A stretch of 64,000 nucleotides of DNA, from contig NC_088679.1 of the NCBI RefSeq assembly GCF_950023065.1, positions 13,392,001 to 13,456,000 on the forward strand. The letters are read 5' to 3'. The position numbers were made by a program, and so were the translations under genes. Shown in pieces: positions 9,519 through 21,079 of the stretch (the stretch's first letter is position 1; each line of letters opens with the position of its first letter). The DNA is from Planococcus citri (Eukaryota > Arthropoda > Insecta > Hemiptera > Pseudococcidae). The notes under the pieces are model-generated. The model saw nothing but the letters and a program-made list of their open reading frames with translations. It did no database searches and was not told the origin of the DNA.

Positions 9519-12131
9519 ATGGGTCCAATAAAACCTACAACTTTCCCAGGTAAAAAGCGATATGTTGTGTCATTTATAGATGAATTCTCTAGGTTTGCAT
9601 ATACTTATTGTATTAATTCAAGAGATGAGGTAGCAAATTGTTTCGAACAATTTCTAATCAGTGCTAGAAATAAATTAGGACATGATGCAAAGGTGTGTTA
9701 TCTGAGAAGTGATGGGGCTAAAGAATACGTTCAAGGAAAATTACATGAAATATGCGTTAGAGAGAAAATTGAGCATGATGTTTCACCTCCTGAAACTCAG
9801 CAATTAAATGGAAAATCCGAGCGTTGGAATCGTAAATTACAAAATATGGTAAGAAGTTTTATGCTGGATTCTGGATTTCCAAGCAATCTTTGGCATCTGG
9901 CAGTTGAGGCAGCTACGTATGTGTTAAATCACACGTGTCATAAAGGACTAAAATTTAAAAATCCTGTGAATGTTTTTGATCCTCGAGATAAAACTACCAT
10001 ACAATATCTTACTCGTTTTGGGTGCGTAGCATATAGGAAAATTTTGAGGAAAAATGAGATGAGAAAATTTGACTCTAGAACTTATACTAGTGATAAGTCC
10101 ATGTTAAAGAGGTATTTTATGGTTGGATATGACACCAACTGTTTCAAAATTCTTGATATACAAACAGGTGAGATAATAAATACAAGAGAGGTGAGATTCA
10201 ATAGAAATTTAGTATATAAAGATGTACGTGATGAGTTGAAAATTAATGCTATTCCTAAACCAGTAGAAATGAATACTGATGAATGGTTTCTTAATTTTGA
10301 AAATGAATCAGAGGTTGAAATTTTGAAACAAACTAGCTTGAACAAAGATTTACCAGGGAAACCTATGACTAGATCTCAGACAAGGAAACAATTACAAAAA
10401 TCAAATATTTGTGATTCAAAATCAAAGAAAAATGAGATTGAAATGAAATTGATGGGGTTAGCTTCAATAATTCACCAGAAAATTAATGAAGAGAGTGAAG
10501 AAGATGATGAAATCTATGATGAGGACCTTCATAAGTATGTCACAATGACTGAACTAGAAAATAATCCTTCTTCTTTTAAAGAAGCAATGGGGGGAGAAGA
10601 CAAAGAGATGTGGTTAAATGCAATAGAAGATGAGAAACAATCTATGGAAAATAATAAAGTATGGAAAATTGTGAAGAGGAGTGATGTGGATCCTAAAGAG
10701 AAAATATTAACATCTAGGTGGGTGTTTTCTAAAAAGCCAGGAACTAAAAATAATCTTAGATATAAAGCAAGATTAGTAGCTAGAGGCTTTCAGGATCCTA
10801 GAACATATGAAATATCTGAGGTGTATGCTCCAGTTGAGAGATTACCTAATATTAGAGGAATATTTTCTATAATAAACAAACTTGGTCTCCATGCTAGGCA
10901 ATCAGATGTGAAAACAGCATTTTTGTATGGAGAACTCGATACTCCAGTTTATATGGAAGTTCCTGATGGGATTATGAATGAAAATGAAAAGAGAAATTTT
11001 GTCTGTCGTTTAGACAAATCAATTTATGGTTTGAAGATCAGTCCGAAAAAATGGAATGAAAAATTCTCAAAAGTTGCTGAAAGTATAGGTATGAAGTGTA
11101 CAATGTATGAGCCTTGCCTATTTACTTGGCATGATGGTAAATTTTTAGCACTAATAGTTGTGTATGTAGATGATCTTTTGATAGCTAGTAATGATTTGGA
11201 AAAACTAAATGAAATTATGAGAAAATTATCCGAACATTTTACTATGAGTGACTTAGGAGAACCGAAAAAATATTTAGGTATAAATATTACTAGGGACCTT
11301 AAAAATAAAATTCTCAGACTAGATCAACGAGATTATATTGATAAAATTCTGAAAAGATTTGAGATGAGTAATTCTAAGCCTGTACCTACTCCAATGAAAA
11401 CCAATGGAGAAACTAACAAAGAGCTTAAAACAATTGAGGAGAGTCCAGAAAATAGTGAGCAGAGAAAAATGTTAGAAATTACAAAATTTCCATTCAGAGA
11501 ATTGATAGGTTCCTTGAGATACTTAACAGATGCAACCAGACCAGACTTAGCTTATGCTGTTCATGTGTTGAGTACAAAACTGCAAGAACCTACTAATTTT
11601 GATTGGATAAGAGCTAAACGAGTTCTCAGGTACTTGAATGGGACAAAAGACTTAGGATTAGTTTATAAAAGTGAGAAAGATAATGTGGAAGTGTACTCAG
11701 ATGCAAGCTATAGAGATGTGAAACCTTCAAATAAAACAACAGAGGGATTTATTATAAAATTATTTGGAGATGTGATTTCCTGGACAGCAAGAAGGAGAAA
11801 GCGAAGGGTAGCTTCTACTTGTGAAGCAGAATTTCGAGCATTAAATGAAGCAGTGAGAGAAATGAAATGTATTCAAGGTACAATCCATAGTGTGATGGGA
11901 AAATTTCTGTACCCAGTTTCAGCATACTGTGATAATCAGTCAGCTATTTACTGCACTCTGGCTGGAGGGAAACCTAAACTGAAATATGTAGTAGAGCCTG
12001 AGGAGCAGATTACACGAGAGTGTGTAAAATATAATGAGGTTGAGATGAATTGGGTAGATTCCACATCACAGCTTGCAGATATTTTTACAAAACCACTGGA
12101 TAAACGAGATTTCCAAAGGATACTGGACTAA
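9519..12131 (+). CDS. Copia Pol, second part: integrase, reverse transcriptase, RNase H
   Basis: This continues the frame of the preceding segment after its internal stop (9456-9458). The open stretch really begins at 9459. The ATG at 9519 falls just after the first catalytic aspartate of integrase (GAT at 9513, in NSDVMGP), so a protein starting there would lack it. The other integrase residues are visible (LRSDGAKEY, LNGKSERWNR). Reverse transcriptase has the WVFSKKPG, QSDVKTAFLYGEL and IYGLK blocks and the YVDD catalytic box near residue 548. RNase H has VYSDASYRD near residue 725 and STCEAEFRAL. The frame is otherwise intact to 12131. In copia elements these activities integrate and copy the element. 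Confidence 0.93.
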   Translation: MGPIKPTTFPGKKRYVVSFIDEFSRFAYTYCINSRDEVANCFEQFLISARNKLGHDAKVCYLRSDGAKEYVQGKLHEICVREKIEHDVSPPETQQLNGKSERWNRKLQNMVRSFMLDSGFPSNLWHLAVEAATYVLNHTCHKGLKFKNPVNVFDPRDKTTIQYLTRFGCVAYRKILRKNEMRKFDSRTYTSDKSMLKRYFMVGYDTNCFKILDIQTGEIINTREVRFNRNLVYKDVRDELKINAIPKPVEMNTDEWFLNFENESEVEILKQTSLNKDLPGKPMTRSQTRKQLQKSNICDSKSKKNEIEMKLMGLASIIHQKINEESEEDDEIYDEDLHKYVTMTELENNPSSFKEAMGGEDKEMWLNAIEDEKQSMENNKVWKIVKRSDVDPKEKILTSRWVFSKKPGTKNNLRYKARLVARGFQDPRTYEISEVYAPVERLPNIRGIFSIINKLGLHARQSDVKTAFLYGELDTPVYMEVPDGIMNENEKRNFVCRLDKSIYGLKISPKKWNEKFSKVAESIGMKCTMYEPCLFTWHDGKFLALIVVYVDDLLIASNDLEKLNEIMRKLSEHFTMSDLGEPKKYLGINITRDLKNKILRLDQRDYIDKILKRFEMSNSKPVPTPMKTNGETNKELKTIEESPENSEQRKMLEITKFPFRELIGSLRYLTDATRPDLAYAVHVLSTKLQEPTNFDWIRAKRVLRYLNGTKDLGLVYKSEKDNVEVYSDASYRDVKPSNKTTEGFIIKLFGDVISWTARRRKRRVASTCEAEFRALNEAVREMKCIQGTIHSVMGKFLYPVSAYCDNQSAIYCTLAGGKPKLKYVVEPEEQITRECVKYNEVEMNWVDSTSQLADIFTKPLDKRDFQRILD

Positions 12132-12506
12132 TTACTTGCGTAAAAGATGTATCATTTTTCTGTAAATATGATAGTTATTCTCTTTTATAATGCTTTATTA
12201 TTAGTTCTACAGATCAACCTCGAGGAAGAATACGATGAAGATTTGAATGCGATTGTTATCTCAGAATGCCAGGCTGTTAATTCAAATTTCAACAAAGTTT
12301 AACAACCCTGATTTTCTATCAGCTGTATATATGTATATGTAATATGCGAGATGTGTGAAAAATAGCCACAACATATTTGTTGTGGCGGGGCTAATGAGAT
12401 GTGCTAAATTTTTTGTATATTATTTTTCTCTGTTTCAAAAGTTATGATCTGCTGTATTTTTTTTCAAAATTTCTTATTATGACTTTTCATCCGCAAATAG
12501 GGGGAG

Positions 12507-14161
12507 TGAAAGATTAGATCGTAGCTACATAAGTAGTCCAGTAAATAAAGCACTTTTTGGAGGTAAACCCAAACAAAATTGCGACAAAAGATTTTTTTGC
12601 TTTAAAAGGTCTAGGATGATGTCCTAAACAACATATCCGGAGCCGCCCCCGATCCACCTGGTGCGTTCCCCCCCACAGTGGATTTTAGCCCCCCAAAACA
12701 CGTTTTTCGTAATTTTCTCCTCCGCATTGCATTTTAGCAAAAAATGTGTAGATAGATTAAAAATCTACGTCAAATTTCCGATCTAATGATGTATCACTTC
12801 CCTTGTTGGTACAAGGGGGGTGGGACTACAACCATTTAAAGAAGGGGGGTTTTCTGAAAAATGTGTAAAGGCAATAGCCGCCTAAGAGGGGTGAAATGGT
12901 CTCCGAGAGCGTTTAGATTGATATTATCATGGAAGGTTGGTACCATTGAGAAACTTCCGCGTGGAAAATTTCAGATCCACTGCCCCTCCCCTTTTTGGGG
13001 AACCCCCCTTTTCTAAAATTTCAAAACCATTTTTCTCAGCCCCATGTGGACTGATTTTGAAAATTTTTTAGTATGTTGTACACATCCTTTGGAGGTACAC
13101 CCACAAAAATTTTCAGCCTCCTCCCCTCATATTTACCCCTCAAAATGGCGTTTCAAACTTATTTTATGCTTTTTAACAATAGTCAAATTTGAAGTGGCTA
13201 AGTGCTCTGGAGAGGTCTAGATGAGGGTAGGAAAAAAGCTGACGTCATATTCATGCTCAGCGGTATCGAATCATAAGAAAACGACACCCTATTTATTGAT
13301 ACTTAGTTATTTTCCGCAAAATTCCCATTTTACCCCAACCCTCCTTACGACACATTTTTACATCATTTTGAGGGGCAAATATGAGGGGAGGAGGCTGAAA
13401 ATTTTTGTGGGTGTACCTCCAAAGGATGTGTACAACATACTAAAAAATTTTCAAAATCGGTCCACATGGGACTGAGAAAGATGGTTTTGAAATTTTAGAA
13501 AAGGGGGGTTCCCCAAAAAGGGGAGGGGCAGTGGATCTGAAATTTTCCACGCGGAAGTTTCTCAATGGTACCAACCTTCCATGATAATATCAATCTAAAC
13601 GCTCTCGGAGACCATTTCACCCCTCTTAGGCAGCTATTGCCTTTACGCATTTTTCAGAAAACCCCCCTTCTTTAAATGGTTGTAGTCCCACCCCCCTTGT
13701 ACCAACAAGGGAAGTTGATACATCATTAGATCGGAAATTTGACGTAGATTTTTAATCTATCCACACATTTTTCGCTAAAATGCAATGCGGGGGAGAAAAT
13801 GGCGAAAAACGTGTTTTGGGGGGCTAAAATCCACTGTGGGGGGGAACGCACCAGGTGGATCGGGGGCGGCTCCGGATATGTTGTTTAGGACATCATCCTA
13901 GACCTTTTAAAGCAAAAAAATCTTTTGTCGCAATTTTGTTTGGGTCAAACTCTTTATTTACTGGACTAAAGAGTGGTAACACTGCTGTGTCTCCACTCGC
14001 CTAGCTACCCTAATATTAGCGGATGAAGAGTACAGATAGATGTTCTATGATCGTGTATGTAACCGCAGTTGTGCTGTGTATATTCGTGTGATGTTTCTCT
14101 CAATAAAGGCTTTAAGCCCCCTCGTGTGTTTTCATTCAACTTACGTTGGTTTTTCCCAACA
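12507..14161 (+). repeat. 3' LTR of the copia element, split by a foldback
   Basis: LTR sequence occupies 12507-12533 and resumes at 13969-14161. The pieces match the 5' LTR base for base by eye. The interruption duplicated AAG (12531-12533 and 13969-13971). The purine tract before 12507 fits a polypurine tract. Confidence 0.93.
12534..13968. mobile_element. Foldback palindrome inside the copia 3' LTR
   Basis: The element begins TAGTCCAGTAAATAAAG and ends with its inverse. The arms are roughly 610 bases each, nearly perfect inverse copies, separated by a loop of about 200 bases (13155-13360). They include distinctive blocks such as CGGAGCCGCCCCCGATCCACC and its inverse. A 3-base target duplication (AAG) flanks it. 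No transposase is encoded, so it must be moved by enzymes from elsewhere. It shares the terminus TAGTCCAGT with the foldback at 28856-31087, indicating one family. Because it lies in an LTR that still matches its partner, it inserted recently. Confidence 0.9.
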
Positions 14162-14321
14162 CATGTCAAGGTAATTCATGAAATGAATTTTTAGTTAGCA
14201 AATGATATCATAATTCATAACTCAATTTCAGCATTATTTTTGCCCCATTATCATGTACTACGTAGGTAGTAAACTCCAAAGCATTTACCTATCCGATTTT
14301 CCTATGAAAAATCTGTCACCT

Positions 14322-14412
14322 ACCTACTTACCTCACGGGGATTCGAACCTGGGTCCCTAAATTTCCTATTCCTACCTACATGCCCTATCCACTCAGCCAC
14401 CACTTCACTACG
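14322..14412 (-). repeat. tRNA-derived sequence (SINE head or tRNA pseudogene)
   Basis: Read on the minus strand, this has an A-box-like TGGCTGAGTGGATAGGGCA and a perfect B-box GGTTCGAATCC about 35 bases apart, as in RNA polymerase III tRNA promoters. I could not fold a clean acceptor stem, so a tRNA-derived SINE is more likely than a working tRNA gene. The rest of the spacer 14167-15120 is AT-rich, with a short repeated phrase ending in GGGTACAATG at about 14510 and 14570, and no coding sequence. Confidence 0.6.
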
Positions 14413-15120
14413 AGGGTTACGGCATTAAAATAATATATTTGTTTGGTAAACACCCCACCAAGCCACTCCCACTTGAAATACACAGCTGGCAGACTGGGGG
14501 TGTAACAGGGTACAATGCAACGCAGCTGTTTATAAAATGATGAAAGGATAAGGCTGGGGGTATAGCAGGGTACAATGAGCGGCAGGTGGTTTACAAGTCC
14601 CCTTTCTCCTTTTTTAGGAATTTATGCATTAAAATAATGAACTAAAATTGCAATTACTCAGCAATTACCCATCCGCATTGAATGAAAATAAATCTATACC
14701 CTCCGCCTTAATGATTCTCAAATGGTGTCCAATAGGTACAAAAAATGGTTGGATAGCTTAAGAGAACATTCATTGCAATTTCAATTTCAATTTCTCAAAG
14801 CGAAACCAATAGTGTGCTACGCACACTAAAAATTACGTTTCTGTTTTTATTTACTTACACAAATTAAATTCTAGAGATTCCAAAATTTTTTTGGATTGTT
14901 TTTTCAAAAGTTTTTGATAGACATCGTTTTCAGCTAATTTACTACATTTTTATGATTTTTCAAGTTCAATATTTCAAGAACGTAATAATTTTAATTTTGG
15001 CTAATGAAAATTAAAAAATATATATACCTAATTCAACAATCTTGACAAGTATATCTAATAATTTTTCGTCAAATTCATTTTTTTTTCTCTCAATCTGATG
15101 TCTATTTCTGGTCTAATATT

Positions 15121-18100
15121 TTATTGCTGCTGCTGATGAGGTTCTTCTCTGACGTGCTTGCGAATATTGAGTGCGACGGTTGTATAATAGGCTTTTGTAT
15201 TTCGCTCAGGTCTACGCAAAATTATGTTCAATTTTGGAAAGAACAAGAACACCAGAACCGACAGAGAATTGATTGAAATGGCTAAATTTACCAACAATAT
15301 CTGTGTAAAAAAATTCAAATATGGAACTTGTAGGCAATATTAATCAACTCGCGCATTGAATTATTTCGAGATGATACTTACTTTATATTCGCTGATGACG
15401 TACATGAAACAGAAAAACATTGATATTGCTATCGTTGTGAATATTGAAAGCGCGATGTGCTTGGTTTCATTGTAGTTCCCCGGCAGATTTCGCGTTTTGA
15501 CCGCGAAATACATGCAGAATAAAATTAGCACCCCAACGAACCCAAATATTCTCATAAGAAAAAATCCATTCAAGTAGTAATTTTTCAATACGTAATTTAA
15601 AGTATTTTTCTCAGTGCTCAGATACGTGTCGTTAGCTTGTACCGCGTGCCAGCAAATCAATGACTCTACGCCGATTAAAGCCACGGTTGTTATAATCTAA
15701 GGGGAAAAAGTGAAAACAGTTAAACATGAACGTAAACAGTATGACTTCTCAGTTCCTCCTCTCTGTGTTTTAAGGTTACCTACTATATTTTTGACGTTAC
15801 CTGAGCCGTTATGGAAACGAATTTTGGATGCATATTGGGAAACGAATTCTCGGATTTGGGCAAGATGCGCGCTATTCGAATTGTTTTCATCAATAAAGCG
15901 GCGTATATTGTCGTGAAACCAGTCGCTGGCAGGACTTTCACCGCTGATGTTTTGAATTCCTGGCTCAAGACTGAGATGAAAATGGTGATATTGGCTAACG
16001 CGATTCCAGCAAACATGACATAACACAGTTCTTTCGTTGTTGACTTGACCACGGGAGTGTTTCGTTGCTTGATGAATATAATCGATACGATAATCGTCAG
16101 TATGATGGATGATGAAGAAAAACACATGCATATCAAATTCTGCCAATTGTACCATTCGGTTGGTTCTTGGATGCGGGTAGATATAAAAACGCAGTCTAAG
16201 TATATGCAACATCAAAAACACGAAAAAAAATTAATACAGTGCCTAGTGCTCACCTATTCATTGTTTAACGCGATTATCAACTCATTTCCCAATACTTATT
16301 TACGAAAATTATAAATATACGGACCCTGCTGGTTTTCATCTGGCATTTGACCATCTTCGCATTTGATGCAGGAAGTCTGGTGTAGGTCCGTTCTTTCCAA
16401 TGCATCGCATGGAGCACAAGACCAACAACATTGATCCGTTCCAGAAATAATCTGTAAAAGAAATTATGCATATTTTTTTCTGTAAAGTTTTTGATACTTT
16501 AGCGTTGCAAAAATGTGTGATTGACGTACCTTTAAGTGTCCTGGCAGACAGGGTTCGCTGCATTCTGATTTTACATAAGATTTTGAATATTGGAAAAGTT
16601 TTTCATTGAGGACAGTTAGATTTCCTCGTATTCGATAAACGCCTTCGTATTGCCATGGTTCGTCTTTATCACGATATTTCAGATACTTTGCGACTTTGGT
16701 GAGATGGTGAATTTCTGTATTGTTTGTTGCTTGGTATTTGTATATATCAAATCTGTTTTCAACCATAACAGTATTGTAGTTAAATATCTTACTAAATAAG
16801 ATAATTTCGAAAATCATATTTCGAGTTGATATTTGTCTAGACACGAATTTTAGCTGAGTAGGTTACTCAGAAGCGATCTCAGGATTTGAATGAACAAAAG
16901 TTCCCCAGAACGCCACAATTCAATAGTTAACTATACTATGTTTTTTCGTATTGTCAACCATGGTTTTTTTCCGTACGGGTGTGCAGAATTTTCTGTCACG
17001 TAGGTGATAGAAATTCATTCTTCCTCTAGCCAATAGGTATACTAAATAGTTCCATAACACGACCTCTATCAAATTAGTTCTCTTTGAGTTGAAAGAGATA
17101 TGTGAGATAAAACAGTCATCTAACGACTCCCATTGCATAACATTGGTGTAATCTATGTTCCAGAGAAGAGATAGGCTTGTACCTATTCTCTTATTTACGT
17201 GAATCAAGATCAGTGATCTAGTAGCGTAAATCTGTTCCATTGCTTAAAATATGAACAGGTTCCACTATGCTCCTCTGATCAAGTGATCTATTTCGTAATA
17301 TACAAATTGTTCCAGTTATACAGATTGATGTTGTTTAGATGTACTCGGGTACATCAGTATAATTATGTAATACTGTTTGGTATCCTTATTGAAAATCTCA
17401 TTTCTACATATGAGTAATGTAGATGGACCTTGCCTCATCCGTTTATTATTTCCTCCCTGAGGTGATGTGTTTAATTACACTCCTTTTAGACTATATGTCA
17501 TTCCCTTTCGTACTTCTGTACTGGTTCAGTAATAAACTAGAGTAAATTATCTCTTATGTATGTACAAGATTTATCACCAATAAACGGTTCTAAGAGTAAT
17601 TGAAGGAATTCTTTATTTATAAGGTATTTGTCTCAAGTGTTATGTATTACGTAAGTGTAAATCAGTATCCGAAAAATTGGTATTGAGGCGGTAAGTCGCC
17701 AGATACATACCTAGGAAGCTTTTGAAGCTAGTTACTGCTCCTTGCCTTGAAGTAATTAGGCAAGTGAGCAAATGTATCGAGTAAAGCACTCAGGTGCAAA
17801 ATATAGAGGAGAAGGTACAATTATGGACCCAGGTACAAATATGGACCCCCCCATGGTTTAGTGTACAACCACTAGCGCTACGGTCATGCTGGGTACCAAA
17901 AATTATACTAGTAGTGTAGTATCGATGATCCATGTACTTATTTCGGATCCATGCAAACTTGGGTGTCTCTCATCAGCAATTGTTTTTTTTGCGCATTATT
18001 TTCTTACCAATGGAAAATTTTACAAGTTTTTCATTCAGTAATTCATCAACTTCAAATAAAGTTTGGAAAAAAAATTATTAGCGAAGTAAGTAGCTTACAG

Positions 18101-21079
18101 TGTGTACTTTCAAAATATACTTTCATATTTGTCTGTACTTCAACTGATTTTCGTATTTTTTTTCATTTTTCATAAACTGCGTCGATTTTTTTCATGGGTA
18201 TAAAAATATGGACCCCTAAATTTTTTACCTAATTTTGATTCAATATTTTTTAGAATGTCGAGAAAAGTGTTATTAACAAAGAAGACAAGTCCAAAGTGTC
18301 GAAAATGGACCATGATTTTTTCATTTTTCATAAACTTAGCCATTTTTTTGCATGGGTATAAATGTGGACCCCTAATTTTTTTTTCATTCAATTTTGATTC
18401 AATGGTTTTTAGAATACCGAGAAACGTATTATTAATAAAGCAGATAAGTCCAAAGCATCAAAAACATCTTCAAATAAATTGTTGTTCAATTTTCTGAAAT
18501 TTTTATTCATTTTTTTGAGGGGGTCCATATTTGTACCCGAGTCCATATTTGTACCATTTTATGCCACTTTTCTAAATTTCAAATTTCTCCGTGAGTTTTC
18601 AACAAAACAACTTTTTTTTCTAACATAATATACTAGAGTCTTTGGCTTTTCGAATGGTAGGTATATTCGAAAAAAAATTTTGATAATTTTTTCTACCCTT
18701 TAAAGCCAAAAAGCTAGAGGGGGTCCATATTTGTACCTTCTCCTCTATCTCTACATTATCTGGCTACGCTACACATTATGCTCTTTTTTCCGTTAGAAAT
18801 TGAGAACACGGCTTTAACTATATCCGTGTTTACTTACTTTTCCATTGATGGTAAGCGTTTCCGAGTGAAACCCACTTCTTGGCCAAATAAAAAAAAATTG
18901 ATAAGTCCATATTCCAATTTCAATCGGGCTAGTTTATCCATCATCCCATGCGCAATTGCGTAAACTGATTTAATGATGCTGAATACCCGAGAATTATTCT
19001 TGCAAATGGTTTTATAGATTGTATTCGCATCTTATTTGTAGAATGTAAAAAACAAAACAAAAAACAATAAAGGTATAGGGTATTCATTCATTATACGAGT
19101 ATATTATTACAAATAAAATTTGATTACTCTTGTTGTTACTGGTCTTGGATTTGAAATACCGTTGCCTGAACTTTTTCAAATAAGAATGTTTGGTCAAGTT
19201 TTCCGCGGATAGTGATGTGAAATAATCGTGAAATTCCTTAGGGTACTGATCCATCGCTGGTGTGACGTAATACAAGTCTCCCAATTTCGGTTCCCATATA
19301 ATTTCTTCATACTTCCAAGATTCGTCTGTACTTCTTTTGTTTTTCATGAATTGGAACAGCAAAATTAAGTACATATTATTATTATAAAGTATTGAGACTG
19401 TATGGTTGGGTGAGCTATAGCATGAGTTTTTCTTAATCGATATAGGATTGCGTACCTATGCATAAATAATGAGCCAATACTTACCCCGCGATAACTACAA
19501 CTTTTGCTGGTGTTACGGTTCTGTTTACTTTCACTAGTTCATTTTTTAAAGTGATGATGTCGTTTTTATCGCAGTAACAAATAATTACATCGGTTATATT
19601 AAGCGATGCTCGCTCGTGTCTCAATAATTCTGATCCGTATATGCCATAATGACGCAACTGATAGGTATTTACGGTGTGACCTATGCAGATTTCGTAAGCT
19701 GCAGCTAATTCCCGCGCACGTCTGACAAAATTGCTTTTTTGGTAATCATATCCTATAACTGAATCAGTTTGTGAATTTACTTACATCGTATCTAAATGAT
19801 ACTTCGTTCGCGACCACAATTATGTATAAACGAAACTGTTTCTTAAGCCCACAGTTAGGTACCTAGGTACTTAGTATTGTCTGTTTAACTTTTTTTATTA
19901 CTCACAATCGTTGGAGCCTATCAGTGTAACGTGTCGCCACTGGTAATACGCCAAAATTTCAAACATAACATCAAGAATGAAGAAATGACCGGAGGTGGAA
20001 AATATTGCCCTAAGTGATTCGATTTCTTCCATGTTGAAACTGATTTTTGACGGCCCTGTATAACTGATGTGAATCAAGTCCATCGACTTGAACAGCCTAT
20101 CGTAATCAAAAGGTCCATAATCATTTGAATATATTATTGCAGTCAATGCAGACGTGTTATTTGCAGAATTTGACGGATCTATCTGTAAAAAAAAAAAGTC
20201 ATTATTTAGGAAACGATTACAAAACGTGATAATTTTGTAGACGAAGTGGAAGCTTATTGTTATTGCTTAAATACATACCTTGGGTCTTCTTCCAGTCAGA
20301 TCTGCGTTTATCACAGACAAATGATCTATATTCGTCAGCTTATTTCCACAGGTTTCGAAAACTTCAGTGGTTAGGGTGAAGTGGGATGAGAAGTTTGAGT
20401 TTCTGAAATCAACAGGCGTGTTTTACTCTCTGTAATTCGAATTTTTAACGTTGTAATTGCAGCGTTTCGTTACATCGTTCATAAATTTATATCATTTTCA
20501 CGTTCCATGACTGATGGGAGAATTTTTTTGAAGGTTGGGGGCTCTTAGGTCAAAAGCCTTGCTAAAAAATATTTTGTCGATACGAGTGGATTTTAGCCAC
20601 TTCTTTAAAAAGAAGAAAATTGGTTGATTGAGTTATTTTTTTATGAATGTAAATTGCAAAGTGGAAATTTTCTTGGACAAAAGTATTTTGCTTTTTACTT
20701 GGTTATAATCAATGCGAAGACACTTGAAACTGAAGAGACTCGACAAGGTCATGAATTTCGCGTAGGTAATCTACGTTCTATTTGAAGGAAATCGCGAGTA
20801 AAATCCAATCATTTATGTAATATGTACATATATTGCACCCTAGTTGAAAACTTACCTTTCTACTGAATCTAATGCATAGTATAAAGCTTCCACTGTTTGC
20901 AGCGCGCCATCTCGTAACTCCTCCGAACACTCAGGATCACGATTGGATGAGTGTTTAGGATTTTCTTTCAACACGGGCAATAAAGCAGCTATTTTGTAAC
21001 TTCGGATGCTATTTTCGCTCTTGACGTATCTCAGTGATATCGCGATCGTAAAAATCGTCAAATGTGTAAAGTTCTTCAT
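15121..21079 (-). CDS. Class C GPCR (mGluR-like) copy B, complete
   Basis: A seven-helix receptor of about 850 residues. Exons in transcript order: 20856-21079, 20279-20402, 19906-20182, 19485-19758, 19128-19333 (or ending 19140), 18838-19030, 16530-16752, 16304-16451, 15801-16195, 15382-15696, 15121-15300. Lengths sum to a multiple of three. The first six encode the signal peptide and Venus-flytrap domain; 16530-16752 reaches CSEPCLPGHLK; 16304-16451 is the Cys-rich linker (DQCCWSCAPC, CIKCEDG); the last three encode the helices, with NTPVVKSTTKELCYV, YAALLMKTIRIARIL and NLPGNYNETKHIAL, and end in QQQQ. Family knowledge suggests G-protein signalling at the plasma membrane. Unlike C, D and E, exons 6 and 7 are one uninterrupted exon (18838-19030). 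The last intron before the Cys-rich exons carries an inverted-repeat element. Confidence 0.88.
16857..17804. other. Unassigned intronic segment in copy B
   Basis: This part of the large intron before 16752 has no convincing protein. Two AATAAA motifs (about 17530 and 17579) and a mixed composition unlike the surrounding AT-rich DNA suggest a fragment of some transposon or LTR, but I cannot identify it. Confidence 0.25.
17805..18746. mobile_element. Inverted-repeat element with repeated TATGGACCC motifs
   Basis: The ends are AGAGGAGAAGGTACAA and its inverse, flanked by AT on both sides. The phrase GGTACAAATATGGACCC or its inverse recurs at both ends and near 18525-18555. In the middle, a roughly 170-base unit with TATAAA-TGGACCCCTAA is repeated (about 18190 and 18358). 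No transposase is present, so it is non-autonomous. It lies in an intron of copy B. Confidence 0.7.

Larger units (their letters stand above)
4194..14161 (+). mobile_element. Ty1/copia LTR retrotransposon with nested foldback insertion
   Basis: This is a nearly complete copia-type element. Direct LTRs (4194-4410, and 12507-14161 interrupted) begin TGAAAG and end CCAACA. The insertion is flanked by a perfect 5-base target duplication, CATGT, at 4189-4193 and 14162-14166. Internal order is a long leader, gag (7393-8673), then protease, integrase, reverse transcriptase and RNase H in one frame (8700-12131), which is the copia order (integrase before reverse transcriptase). A purine-rich tract, AATAGGGGGAG, precedes the 3' LTR at about 12496-12506. 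The two LTRs look identical where they can be compared, implying a recent insertion. A single in-frame stop in pol and a 1.4-kb foldback in the 3' LTR are its visible defects. It sits downstream of copy B and upstream of copy A of the receptor array. Confidence 0.95.

Noticed and set aside
14322..14412. Functional tRNA gene
   Set aside because: A and B boxes are present but I cannot pair an acceptor stem or identify an anticodon arm, so a SINE head or pseudogene is more likely.
15697..16221. Long frame overlapping the first seven-helix exon in a shifted frame, also seen at 26311-26679 and 39855-40295
   Set aside because: It recurs only because the exon DNA is conserved. Its peptide has no class C features and ignores the splice sites, while the alternative frame has clear helices and motifs.
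16045..16314. Plus-strand frame MTTGVFRCLMNIIDTIIVS, repeated in copies C and D
   Set aside because: Antisense shadow of the conserved helix exon.
16920..17240. 106-residue minus-strand frame in the copy B intron
   Set aside because: No homology that I recognise, low-complexity context, and the gene splices across it.
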